From NCBI RefSeq assembly GCF_004011695.2, contig NC_082407.1:1426001-1490000 (forward strand): DNA of 64,000 nucleotides, written 5' to 3'. Source of the stretch: Ascochyta rabiei (Eukaryota; Ascomycota; Dothideomycetes; Pleosporales; Didymellaceae). Below the pieces are notes generated by a model. The model was not told the origin of the DNA. It did not search any database and saw only the letters and a program-made list of their open reading frames with translations. Shown piece by piece: positions 25,414 through 36,354 of the stretch (the first letter of the stretch is position 1; every line of letters begins with the position of its first letter). A program made the position numbers and the translations under genes.

Positions 25414-26960
25414 TAGCTAGGGGAAGTAGAGGAGCAACCTAAAAACTAAGATCCTAATTTAAGAACAGCTCTGCGCATTAAACACAATAGATAGTCTACA
25501 GTCCTATTAATTCTGCCCAGTTCCTACAGTACTTAACCTTAACTAGAGCAACTTTATCTCTAGGCACCTATCCTAACAGTTTTAAGCTAAAGTAGACAGT
25601 CTAAACTAGAAGGGCACTATTATAGTCTCTGTATTTACCTCTATATTTTAAAACAATCTAGAACTTAAGAAAATAGTAGATAAATAGCTTAATATTTATA
25701 ACTATTATACTTATATAAAGCATAGTAAAAGTAACCTAGGGTAGTAAAGAATTATGTACTACTCTGTTATCTAACAGCTAGTAAGGGGTAATTTGCAGTA
25801 CTAGCTTTACTATACAGTACTCTGTTAATAAACTAACTTAATCTCCTACCTATACTACACTAAATTCACTAAGCCTAGAGATTAGACGTTCTTTTAGCAC
25901 ATAGATTGTAACCTCTACAACGCTATAGAGTTAGGTAGGGGAATAGACATAATATAAGGCTTAGTATCCTTTAATAATAAAGATAAAGACAACTATACTA
26001 TTGCTCTGGAAGGCTTCTATAATTTAGTTTTAGAATACTCAGCTTGGAGGAAAGATAATAGAATTAAATAATATAATAGTTATATTAAGGGGTAGGTAGA
26101 TATAATTAACTACCCTAAGTTAGTATAAAACGTAGTAGGTGCTAAGTAGAAGAAGTATCCTTATAAGTTTAGGGACGTTAGGATCTCCTACCTAGCACTG
26201 CTATATAGTTCTACTAGACTATCTATAATAAGACGCTAAACTATACTCCCTTAGTACGTGCTAGGTAGAGAAGACAGAGAGATAATAGAGATTCTAGATA
26301 TAGGATTGTATAAGACATTACTAGTTCTTATTAGATGCTTACGCCTAGACCTAAATTACTATTAGGTTATTTAAATAAGTATAGTAGTACTCCCTATGCT
26401 TTCCTAGCAGATATAGCGCTAACTTTCTCCTTCTAGATTTCTAAAGCTATCTATTGCTAGGCTTAGTATAACTCTTACTTAGTCTAGCAAGAGATACTCT
26501 GTATTTTTCGTCTTAATAACAAGGAGCTTATAAAGTTTCTTTAGAAAAGTAGAAATAACAACGTTGCTATAGTAAAGAGGCATTACCAGTAGGTAAAGAT
26601 GTCTAAGAAATATTGCTTTAGGGCTAATAAAGAGTTAGGTATCCCTAATTAATCCTTCTTTACTAATAATAAGGTAGTACTAGAATATAAAAAAGGATAG
26701 GAGTTATAGAATAGACAGCATACATAGGGAGGTGCTCTAGAAAAGTTATTTAATAGTCTAACTATTAAAGCAACAGAGGCTACTACCTAGATAACATACA
26801 AATTAGGCAGCGCCTTAGACTAGGGTTTATTAAGACACATACTAGACTCTCCTACCCCTACGCTATTAGGAGACTCTAGTTAATAACCTACTTAGGAAAC
26901 TAGGGCCTTAACAAGATTGTAGAAACAGGGAGGTAGTAAGGGAAAAGAACAAGCAGAGTA
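25414..26960 (+). pseudogene. G1 accessory coding region, 2OG-Fe(II) dioxygenase-like part, RIP-degraded
   Basis: One + frame from about 25,700 to 26,330 is interrupted only by TAG/TAA. It contains an H-x-D motif at 25,898-25,906 (HID, preceded by TFF and a stop). Downstream are ELGRGIDII, a VSFNNKDKDNY block and an ALEGFYN block. About 90 codons later comes FRDVRISYLALLYSSTR (26,168-26,214), then an RR-stop-TILP block near 26,230. In 2-oxoglutarate/Fe(II) oxygenases, HxD gives two iron ligands, a distal His the third, and a following Arg binds 2-oxoglutarate. Here the distal His would be a TAC or TAT codon (26,189 or 26,204) that RIP could have made from CAC or CAT. The assignment is by motif only. 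Confidence 0.5.
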
Positions 26961-27046
26961 ATAAAGGGGGTTAGTAATTAGTTTAGAGTTTAGTTTTAAC
27001 TTAGTTTATTTGCTTAATAGGGCTAAGCTCTTAAGGGGGGGAGAAT

Positions 27047-27301
27047 TGTGCTAGTGCACACAGTAACTACCTTAGTAAGAACTAGGATGCTTAGCTAGTG
27101 TATGTAATCTAGCTAGCAGAAAGGTATAAGAGGCCTTAATAGGAACTGTTAAGGCACAACACCTATAACAACAACTAGAAACACTTACTTGTAGAATTTA
27201 ATTACCGTATTACCTGTCTCTCTAACCCTTAACAATAATAACGATAAGTATCCTTCCTGATGTGCCTGCTAACAAGATGCTCTGATACTTATACTGGAAC
27301 A
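27047..27301 (+). repeat. G1 3' LTR (255 bp)
   Basis: It starts TGTGCTAGTGCACACAG just after a purine-rich tract and ends ACTGGAACA. Its last 135 bp match the window's first 136 bases. Confidence 0.85.
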
Positions 27302-27572
27302 ATAATACCTAGGAAGTTTAAGATAAGCACATATACTAAGAGTAATTCTTACAATACCTAGATTATTATAACAATAATAATTTAGGTTGCTCTACACAAG
27401 TACTTCACAACCCTGTTTAACTGTTAGTAGAAGATAATTAGTTCTAAAAACCCGCAACATTAGTCTAGCAACCTAATAGGAGCTTCTTATCCTATAGTTA
27501 GAGTTTAGTCCTATCTAATATTAACAAGGAGGTAGCTTACACCTGCTAAGAAGGACAGGCCTATCTTAGTAC
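27302..27572. other. Flank of G1, no recognised feature
   Basis: AT-rich, RIP-type sequence between the G1 3' LTR and the first 202-bp LTR. I see no motif or open frame in it. Confidence 0.5.
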
Positions 27573-27774
27573 TGTAAAGAGTGTACAAAGCAATTACAAG
27601 AGAGGACAGGGTTAAAGAGGATAGCAGGTGTATTGAGGTACGTAGTATGTAGTAACAAGACTAATTGCTAGAGTATTAGCAATAACCTCTAACACCTTTA
27701 TATAGTCTAGGCTAACTAGCCCTATAGTAGCTCGCTAAGACTAGCAGAGGTACCCCTAGGCCCAGCGCCTAACA
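27573..27774 (-). repeat. 202-bp LTR family, copy 1 (- orientation)
   Basis: Runs TGTAAAGAGTGTACAAAG..GCGCCTAACA on the + strand, so TGTTAGGCGC..CTTTACA in element orientation. A purine tract (AGAGAAGGGATGCAT, element strand) directly abuts its inner end, which marks it as a 3' LTR. About 360 bp of inner sequence to its right is shared with copies 2 (partly) and 3. Confidence 0.85.
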
Positions 27775-28159
27775 ATGCATCCCTTCTCTAGATTGTTTAG
27801 CTTAAATAATAGTATAATTAGTAATACTGTATTATTTTAGTCTAGCTTTAGACGTGTTTACTCTATCTGTCCTGTTATAGCTAATTCTAACTAGGTTTAG
27901 GTGTTTGTAACACCTTATAAGGTTAGATAGGGCTTAATACTAATTCTACCTTTACCTAGTAAAGGTTAAACAGAAATCCTCTCTTACCTCTCACTTTACC
28001 TCTAGGGTCTAGGCAGCTGTTTGCGCAGGCTAAAGCTCTAACTAGGAGGCTGGCAGCATATAAGCTATCTATACCCCTAGTTCTGTTAGTTACTACTACA
28101 TCCTACTTTATTTTAGTAAGTACTAACCCATTCTGGCCGCTGTCTTACTATTAAAGTAA

Positions 28160-28560
28160 GCATTGTTACCTTTTTAGCATGCTTAGCACAGTAGGCAGTG
28201 CTATAGCCTTAACAAGTACCCCTTGCATACAACAGGGAGATAGATTTAATCTACTAGACTAGTAGAAGGTTAACGCTGTAACTTATCTACAACTTGCTTG
28301 TGTAGCAAAAGATATACTTACAGTAATAATAACAGAAGTTAGAGTTAAACAGGTGTTTAACACAGCTAGGAATATAATTAGGGACTAATAGCATAGGTTA
28401 CCTGCTACTACAATACGCTAGATTATAATTCTAAAGGAATTCTCTTACTTTAGCACAGATATAAGAGAGGGAGGAGGCAGCTTTAAATAAGCTAGATAAT
28501 CTCTTTAAGCTACTAGCTTGTTCTAGTCTAGAAATAGAGGTTATAGAAGAAGAGTAACAC
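28160..28560 (+). pseudogene. hAT transposase C-terminal fragment
   Basis: The + strand conceptual translation contains VKQVFNTARNIIRD, then HRLPATTIR and ILKEFSYFSTDI. This is the pattern of the hAT dimerisation region (FS.AR...T..R..L....I). Stops are RIP-type. No terminal repeats were identified, so the borders are approximate. Confidence 0.65.
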
Positions 28561-28799
28561 AGTAGTAGTACTAAAGAAACTAGTCTATTAACTCTATCTT
28601 AGTAAGAACAGCAGCTTTAAAAGAGAGTAAGGCTATAACAGTATTAAGATACATAGTTCTTTAATAAATAGCTGTTATAAATAGAGAAAATCTAAAAATT
28701 CTTTCTTTTTTTAAATCTTTTATAATTAAGTTCTATATATATATAGCATTTCTAAGTAGTATACTATTAAGCATGTTGTCTATAGTATTATAGAAGATT

Positions 28800-28936
28800 A
28801 GGTAAATCTAACCAACTCTACCCTACCCCTACCTAACCTCTACCTAACCTCTACTCCTACCCCTAGTCCGTGCAGACTGTACCCTACCTCTACCCTACGC
28901 TAGAGGTACCTCTACCCTACCCCTACCTAACATATA
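28800..28936. repeat. CCCTACC-type minisatellite fragment
   Basis: An array of CCCTACC/CCTAACC variants includes a TCCGTGCAGACTGTACC segment. It matches internal sequence of the M1/M2 elements and is a truncated piece of that family. Confidence 0.75.
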
Positions 28937-28942
28937 TATAGA

Positions 28943-29144
28943 TGTAAAGAGTGTACAAAGCAATTATAAGGGAGGATAGGGTTAAAGAGGATAGCAGGTG
29001 TATTAAGGTACGTAGTATGTAGTAACAAGACTAATTACTAGAGTATTAGTAATAACCTCTAACACCTTTATATAGTCTAGGCTAACTAGCCCTATAGTAG
29101 CTTACTAAGACTAGCAGAGGTACCCCTAGGTCCAGCGCCTAACA
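28943..29144 (-). repeat. 202-bp LTR family, copy 2 (- orientation)
   Basis: Same length and ends as copy 1, again followed by the purine tract and about 220 bp of shared inner sequence up to about 29,366, where the similarity breaks off. It is therefore another 3' LTR with a truncated body rather than the 5' partner of copy 1. Confidence 0.85.
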
Positions 29145-29366
29145 ATGCCTCCCTTTTCTAGATTGTTTAGCTTAAATAATAGTATAATTAGTAATACTGT
29201 ATTATTTTAGCCTAGCTTTAGACGTGTTTACTCTGTCTGTCCTGTTATAGCTAATTCTAACTAGGTTTAGGCGTTTGTAACACCTTGTAAGGTTAGATAG
29301 GGATTAATACTAATTCTGCCTTTACCTAGTGAAAGTTAAACGGAAATCCTCTCTCACCTCTCACTT

Positions 29367-29990
29367 CTCTTTTGAGATCCCTTATGTCCTTTCTTCCCTT
29401 TGCGGACGAACGAAGGGTCATGGCTGCTAGAGTCATTTCCTTACAGGCTACCTGTAAAGCAAACATAGAAAAGTCAAACAAGTATTAAAAGAAACACTTA
29501 GACAAGAAACGACTACCAGCACCTTTTAAAGTAGGCGACAAAGTACTAGTCTCTAGTAAGAACATTAGGACAGTACGCCTAAAAAAGAAGCTAGACTAGA
29601 AATACCTAGGACCTAGGACTATTATAGCCTAGATTATCCCTAGTGTATACAGAGTAGACCTACTAGGAATAAAAGAGATCTACCTAGTATTCTATACGTT
29701 ACTACTAGACCTATATATACTAAGAAGTTAACTCCTAACTATATAGGAATAAATATAAGAACCTATAGTTAAGAGGGAGAAGAAGGTGTAGGATATAGAG
29801 AAAGTCCTTAATAGAATGTAACTAGCTAACAGACAGTAGGAGTACCTTATTAAGTAGGACAGATTCCCTAACTTAGAAAATTCCTAGGAAATTAGCACAA
29901 ACCTTTCTAAAGAAGTGCTAAAATAATACTAGAAAATGATAAAGTAACTACTTAAACTACATAATAGGACATAAAGGTTAAAGTCTAAAA
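29367..29990 (+). pseudogene. Gypsy integrase C-terminal fragment
   Basis: The + frame reads ..VMAARVISLQATCKANIEKS.., then KKRLPAPFKVGDKVLVSSKN, IRTVRLKKKLD, YLGPRTI and RVDLLGIKEIYLVFYTLLL. This is the pattern seen after the integrase core of fungal Gypsy elements (GDKVWLSTKNIRT..LDWK..GPF..HPVFHVSLL). The first 100 bp are unusually GC-rich and little affected by RIP. The fragment starts abruptly at the end of the 202-bp-LTR element and ends in a purine run near 29,990. Confidence 0.75.
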
Positions 29991-31378
29991 AAGGGGGGGG
30001 ACTAAAAAGGCTAAATACTTTTACTTCATTATAATTTTTCCCTATAGGGGTTTTTTAATTAGTAATTATTTAATAGTTTACGCTAAGGGAAAATATAACC
30101 CTATCTTACCCTAAGAAATATAGACTAGCTAAAGTAGATATCTTTTAGCCTATTATAGCTATCTCTAACCTTAGGAAATAAAGAAAGTTACATGCTATAT
30201 TATATAGTTACAATTATAAACAAATATAGGAGTTTTAGTATAGAAGAACATCTTTCTAGTATTATTTAGACTATCTAAGAGTGTAATACACCTAATTGCT
30301 ATATTAGCCTAAGAATATCTACTAACTACATACTTAGGTATTATTAATCTAACCTTTCTATTAGAAGGAGTACCTACTAACTATAACTACTACTATAGGT
30401 ATAAGTAGTAGGCTTGTAACTATAAGTCTTCTTAGCAGTAGTAGTAGTAGCGGCAGCATTAGCGGCAGCCTGCTTAGCAGCCTCCTGCTCCTCCTGCTCC
30501 TCCTAGAGCTAACTAAGGGTCTTTCTAGTACCTATAATCTAGTACTGTAACTATAAAAGAAGTTAGATATTATTAAAATAGGTTAAAATATGCTATAATA
30601 CCTTCTTACAGGAGGTAATAGGCGCATCTAGATTAGACTTACTACTACTCTCCTCTAACGTCTTCTTTTACTTTATCTTAGCCTTAACAGCGCTAGCCTT
30701 AAATTAATCTTACTTCTTAATATAGATGCTAGATAAGGTTAACTTACATGTGTAAGTATTGCTATTATAGAGTGTAAGTAGGTCCTCCTATAGTAAATAG
30801 TTCCTATAAAGGTTAGATCTTGCTATAATAAGCTAAAAAGAGACAGAATATACTCTTAAATTATACCTAGCAACAAGCTAGTCTAGTTAATAATAGACTT
30901 ACCTAATACAGTTTTCTTATTAATAGATATAGGTATAGTAGTAGCAGGTGTTATAGGGGTAGTCTTAATGCTAGCTATATTAATAATAGCAGTATAAGCA
31001 GCAGTAACTATATAATAACTAGAGTAATAGCACGCTATATTGCTAGAAAGCCTTAAATAGCTGTTAGTGTACTTATTAGGGCCCTAAATATATTAAAAGA
31101 TACTAAAATAAGCTAAAGGGAGACAAAACACGTACTAATAGGCAATTCTTGTTGCTATTATAACAATCTCTGTAGTAGTAGGCCTAGGCGTCCCTATAGC
31201 GCTGGCTACCCTATTAAGTAAGGTTAGCAGAAAAATAACAGTCCCTATTAACATTACTATTAGCAATGTAGTAGAGACAGAGCATACAGCACCGCTTAGC
31301 AGTCCTAATGTTCTTAGAAATGTTAATCCTACGGCGAGCAGGCATAGACATAACAGCTATAGCAAATAGTAGTTAGTA
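29991..31378. other. Unclassified repeat-type sequence
   Basis: AT-rich, RIP-altered DNA. On the minus strand, 30,380-30,520 reads as a Glu/Gln- and Ala-rich stretch (EEQEEQEAAKQAAANAAA), so it was probably coding, but I do not recognise a family. The sequence just left of the Copia insertion continues at 39,729, so 31,200-31,378 and the start of 39,729-40,265 are one older unit. Confidence 0.4.
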
Positions 31379-31383
31379 ACAGT

Positions 31384-31551
31384 TGTTAAATGAAAGGTAT
31401 TAGAGAAATGGGTAAGGCGATATACCTGCTAAGAAACTGTGCAGGGGCCCCTACCAGAACCTAGAGAAGACAAAAATCACCCTTACATAGAACAAAAACA
31501 GAACATTAATACATTATTATTAACTTATTACTATTACTATCTAATCTAATA
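31384..31551 (+). repeat. C1 5' LTR (168 bp)
   Basis: Same length as the 3' LTR at 39,556-39,723, with transition differences only where I compared them. Confidence 0.93.
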
Positions 31552-31599
31552 ATTAAGAGTCTTACTGCTGCTACAATAAGCGCTAACAATAAGCAAAAT

Positions 31600-32780
31600 A
31601 GCAACTAGCCAAAGCCAGAGGGACGCAATAGTTATTCTTACTAACTTAAGTAAATAGATCTCCTAGTATTACTAACTTAAGATGCAATATAAAGCTCTAG
31701 AAATCTAGGACATTATAGACCTAGAAGGTAACACTTAACTGCGCGTAAAGCCTATTAAACTATAACCTCTACTTGTCTTAGAATACAAACTAGCATCTGC
31801 TCTAAGGAGCACTTAGGCATTCTCCTTAACATAAACTATAAGGGGTAATACACGCACAACTATATAAGAATTAATTAATTCTGTTAATACCTTTATAGTA
31901 ATAACTAATACCCTAATGCAATACTAAGAACTCTTAGCAGAAGGAAAGGAAGTATACAACAGCAACGTGTAGGAATTTAAAATAATTTTTAACTTATATA
32001 AAATACGTAAGCAAAACTACTAAGATAAATAGAAATATATAGCTATAATAATAAAACACTTAAATACTATAGTTAGCCCTTATATATAAGTAAGCTGCTT
32101 TAATAAATATAGTACCCTACAGACCTAGATTATAAATGTCTAGGTAGTAGTAGGAGTAGATCTTAATAATAAGATTAGAAGGGTATAAGAAAGGTACTAT
32201 AAAGCACTAAAGCCTATAAGAGTCCTGTAAAATTAAGAACTATAGCTTAGTAAATATTACTAAGCTTTAACTTGCGTAGAAGCCCTAAAAATAGGGGACG
32301 TAATATAGAGCAAGCTAGTTATAGACAACTTCCTAAAAGTAGTTTAAAAGATTGCCCTAGTATAGATAGCAATATTTACTAGTACAGGAAGTAACTAAAG
32401 TAATATAGAAAGAAGATAGATAATAAAACTCCTCTATAAGTATATAAGCCTAGCCTATCTAATATAAGGCAGAATAAAAAGTGCGTTTATAACAGATAGT
32501 AGAGCCTTTACTGTAAGTAGTAAATCTAACTTAAACATATAGAGGGACGCCTTAAGTATACAAATTAGAGTGCTATCTGCAGCCCTAAACGAAAGGTAAT
32601 TAAAGCGCAAAATAAATGCGTCTAGTAAAAAGTCTAAGCAATTCTAAAGAAGGAATATAGCAGAAGCTGTAGATATATGTCTAGCTTGCGAATAGCGCTA
32701 TAACATTAGTAACTATTACTATATTAATAATAATTTAGAAACCCCTAAGTAGTTTCAACTAAATTAAAATATTATAAAGC
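31600..32780 (+). pseudogene. C1 gag relic
   Basis: Degraded gag region between the 5' LTR and the F2 insertion. A CLAC-type zinc-knuckle start lies at 32,678-32,689, followed by positions where Tyr codons could derive from His and Cys codons by RIP. Stops are TAG/TAA. Confidence 0.6.
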
Positions 32781-32785
32781 TAGTA

Positions 32786-34648
32786 ACGTACTCTACAGGT
32801 GGGCAGATTAAACAAGTAAGCGGATTACTCTACTAAGACCACACTAAACCTCTACCCTATTATAGCTTGTATTAGCCCACTTTAGCCTTGTATATAGTAG
32901 TGCAGTACATAATATTATTTAGAAACATCTTCTACAGCCTTCTTATACATACGCAATTTATGTCTAACGTTGTAGCACCTTGTACAGCGTCTTTAGGTTA
33001 CTTCCCCTCCTTTAGCGCGCACTTACTTCTTTGCCTTCTTACTATTACTACGCGCCCTAAACTTAGTCAGAGTAGTTAATCAAAGGCCTTCCTCAGCTGT
33101 TAGGACCCCCTCCTCCTGTAACTGCTTTCTTTTATTTAATTTACGTCGCATAGCAGCCTTATTTGCTGTTTAAAGCCTAGTAATCTCCTTTTTAGCCAAC
33201 ACTAGCTTGTGCGCAACAATAGCTGCGCCTTTAGCAGGCTTTTTAAAGGCCTTAACTATTAAAGTTAGTAAGCTGCTTGCATGCCTTTAAATCCTCTCTT
33301 AAACCAGCGTTGATTGCGACCCTAATTGCAGGGTATTACTTGGGGTTTAGGACTGCTAGGGAGCATCTTCTACAGGAGGTAGCGGTAGGGTACGTAGGCG
33401 GACATCAAGACCTATTATGACCCGTTCTGGGTTAAAGGGGACCAATCTAGCGCCTTAGAAGCCTCCTTAGATATTACTAGAAGTAAACGTCTCCTTATAG
33501 GCGCCTATAAAGCATAGTAGGAACTTAGTTTTAGTAATATAAGTAATATAGTTATGTATAAGATTCTTAGCTTAGCGCCTATACACCTTCTTTAGAGGGG
33601 CAAAATAACCTATATTAAGTAGTTGTAAGAGGTGTAATAAGTGTAGAGGCATACATAGTGTGATAATGTTTGCTTCCTTACAGTATTGTTAGAAGTTAAG
33701 GGAGTTGTAGCTCTTATGGCTGTTAATAAGGAGCAGCTAGTATACTTCTTAGGTGCGCGTCTTTGTATAGGCATTAAAGTGCTTTAACTAGTCTAGACTA
33801 AGCTTGTTAGTAGTCCATCTGTTCTTAGAGACTCTAATAACCCAATTATAGGGCGGATTGTCTTCTTTGTACCAGGCAGAGAGGTAGTTACAGCCTTTAA
33901 AGATAATAAAGGGTAGAATAGCCTACCCTATGCTATTAATGCCCTATATAACTGTTGTCCACTTACAGTTACCCTACTACACTGCCTTTAGCTATCCTTA
34001 ACGCTCTAAGCCTGTAACAACTACTCCTGTTAATATCTAGCCTATTATAAAGCCTGTCTTATTAAAGTTGTACGTGTTATTGTTCTAGATACTATACTTA
34101 GCTTTAACATTCGCTACAAGCCTAAACCAGCCCCTAATAATCTCTAGATCCTTACAGAGGGCTCTCTTGTAGTTATACTTACAATTAAACCTTACTTTAA
34201 GGTTAGGGCGGCGCTTAACAAACGTGTTAGGCTAGTTTATGCTAACATGGCCTATATTACGCTTAGCACGCAAAGAATTAGCTATATTAGCTATAGCAGC
34301 CAGCTAAGAGGCAAATCCTTATGCATCTAGCTTAAGGATGTACTTAGCAATTACGTCCTCCTTAGTCTAGTCTATAATCTGTTAAACTAGCGTACAATTA
34401 GCTTGTATAGGTTGTCCTGTGTATTAAGCGTGTAGTGTGCTGTAAGGCGTGTTATATATAGCTGCAGCGCGTTATAGGGTAAGTGTTACGTCTTGTTTAA
34501 TTGCCTAGAGCGCAAGCTGTATTGCAGCTTCTCTTAAGGGCGTAGATTAATGTTGTTGTTAAGGCATTGCGTGGTAAGGTGGAGGTTTAGTGTGGTCTTG
34601 GCAGAGTGATCCGCTTACCTGTTTAATCTGCTTACCTGTAGAGTACGT
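32786..34648 (-). mobile_element. F2, pogo/Fot1-type transposon (1,863 bp), inserted in C1
   Basis: An inverted second copy of F1 with exactly the same length, TIRs of the type ACGTACTCTACAGGTGGG, and TSD TA (32,784-32,785 and 34,649-34,650). The transposase reads on the minus strand and has the same Asn replacements (FNKTG, INSH) as F1, plus extra RIP stops. A short open frame at 32,888-33,079 on the + strand is antisense to it and not a gene. Confidence 0.95.
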
Positions 34649-35710
34649 TACAGTATAAACTTTAATATAAGCTAGACTTATAAAGAACAGTAAACAAACT
34701 AAATACTAGTTTAAAGCAACCCTGCCTAGCAATAATAAACTCTTAATTAATTACTCTACATATTAAGACGTCTTAAACACTAGACAAGATTATTAAGTAA
34801 CTAGATAGCTAAGAAATTGCTTAGGTTAATAAAGGTAGTATAAAAGCAGTATATAGCGTAAGCAATTAAGGATATCTATTAAAGAAGGTATTTCTCCTAG
34901 ATTCTAGCTTAACTACGCATATCTGCAATAACCTCTTAAGACTTAGAGACGTACGCTAGCTAGTAATAGGAGATTATATCTAGACTAGGAACTCTAAGGT
35001 CTAGATATAAGGTGATAGTACTGTTAATATATTAGTAGAGGGATTGTAAGGCAAATAGGTACTACGCTTAGATAATGTTGCGTAGTGCCTAGATTTCCTC
35101 TAAAACCTAGTATTATTTAGGCTACTCTAAAGATAAGGAATATAGTAGGATAACTAAGAAGATCTAAGAACACTATATTAAAGAAACAGCAACACTATAG
35201 CTATCCTAATAGAAAGCTTTAGACAGTAGGTTATTTAACAACTAAATATAGCTATAGTAGCACTCTATGTGCGTATAAATTATAATAGAAGATTACTATA
35301 GAGAGTAATAGCTATAATGTGGCATAAGAGGCTTAGACATCTAGGATAATCTGCAATTAAGCACCTTGTGCATTAATCTAAGGGGGAAAAGATTAAAGGC
35401 ATTATAATAGTGCAATGTGACATATGTACGGTGGCAAAAGGGTAGGGGTTAGGTAGGGGTAGGGTACATCACGTGATGTACCCCTACCGTACCCTACCCC
35501 TACCCACGCTAATTCTATACTAAGAGGGTAGGGGTAGGGTAGGGTCTATATGGGGTACAGGTAGGGGTAGGGTAGGGTCTACATAGGATACGGGTAGGGG
35601 TAGGGTAGGGTCTACATGGGGTAGGGGTAGAGGTAGGGTAGGGTCTACATGGGGTACGGGTAGGGGTTAGGTAGGGGTTAGGTAGGGGTTGGGTAGGGTA
35701 GGTGTTGGCG

Positions 35711-36004
35711 TGTAACTCTTTAACTAAAGCAGGTATTGCAAAACTTTGTACTACAGAAATGTAGAGTAAGACAAGCGCTTTTAAACAGTCTATATACCGT
35801 AAAATTCCAATTAAAATTAGTAGAGCTAGAGCAGTTGTTACGTAGGCCTACATTGTAACAACCTAGGATTTACACAACAACTGCTGTACCTCTCCCAGTT
35901 TTAATCAGAATCGCACAGAATATAGACTGTTAGAAAGCGCTTGTTTTGCTGTACATTTCCGTAGTACAAGGTTTTACCATAACTGCTTTAATTAAAGGGT
36001 TACA
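35711..36004. repeat. ~294-bp foldback palindrome in M1, unit A
   Basis: It begins TGTAACTCTTTAACTAAAGC and ends as the near complement ..TTAATTAAAGGGTTACA. Arms of about 140 bp pair imperfectly around a smaller nested palindrome at GTTGTTACGTAGGCCTACAT.. (about 35,835-35,865). Confidence 0.85.
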
Positions 36005-36060
36005 CGCCGACACCTACGGGCCCTACTTAGGCCTACCTCTTTACTACCTCTACCCCTACC

Positions 36061-36354
36061 TGTAACTCTTTAACTAAAGCAGTTATAGTAACACTTTGTA
36101 CTACAGGGATGTAGAGCAAACCAAGCGCTTTCTAACGGTCTATATTCCGTGAGATTCCGATCAAAACAGGTAGAGTTACAGCAGTTGTTGTGTAAATCCT
36201 AGGTTGTTACAATGTAGGCCTACGTAACAACTGCTCTAGCTCTACTAGTTTTAATTAGAATCTCACAGTATATAGATTGTTTAAAAGCGCTTGTTTTACT
36301 CTACATTTCTGTAGTACAAAGTTTTACAATACCTGCTTTAGTTAAAGAGTTACA
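36061..36354. repeat. ~294-bp foldback palindrome in M1, unit B
   Basis: Same start and end as unit A, spaced from it by about 56 bp. It contains the same GCGCTT blocks in both arms and keeps more unmutated CG steps in its left half. Confidence 0.85.

Larger units (their letters stand above)
25414..27301 (+). mobile_element. G1, right part with 3' LTR
   Basis: This is the continuation of G1 after the G2 insertion. It carries the oxygenase-like coding region, a purine tract (TTAAGGGGGGGAGAA, about 27,031-27,045) typical of a polypurine tract, and the 3' LTR. Confidence 0.85.

Noticed and set aside
27573..29144. The two 202-bp LTRs as the 5' and 3' ends of one small element
   Set aside because: Both carry the purine tract and inner sequence on the same (right) side, so both are 3' LTRs; a 5' LTR would be followed by a primer-binding site instead.
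32888..33079. 63-codon + strand frame
   Set aside because: Antisense to the F2 transposase C-terminus.
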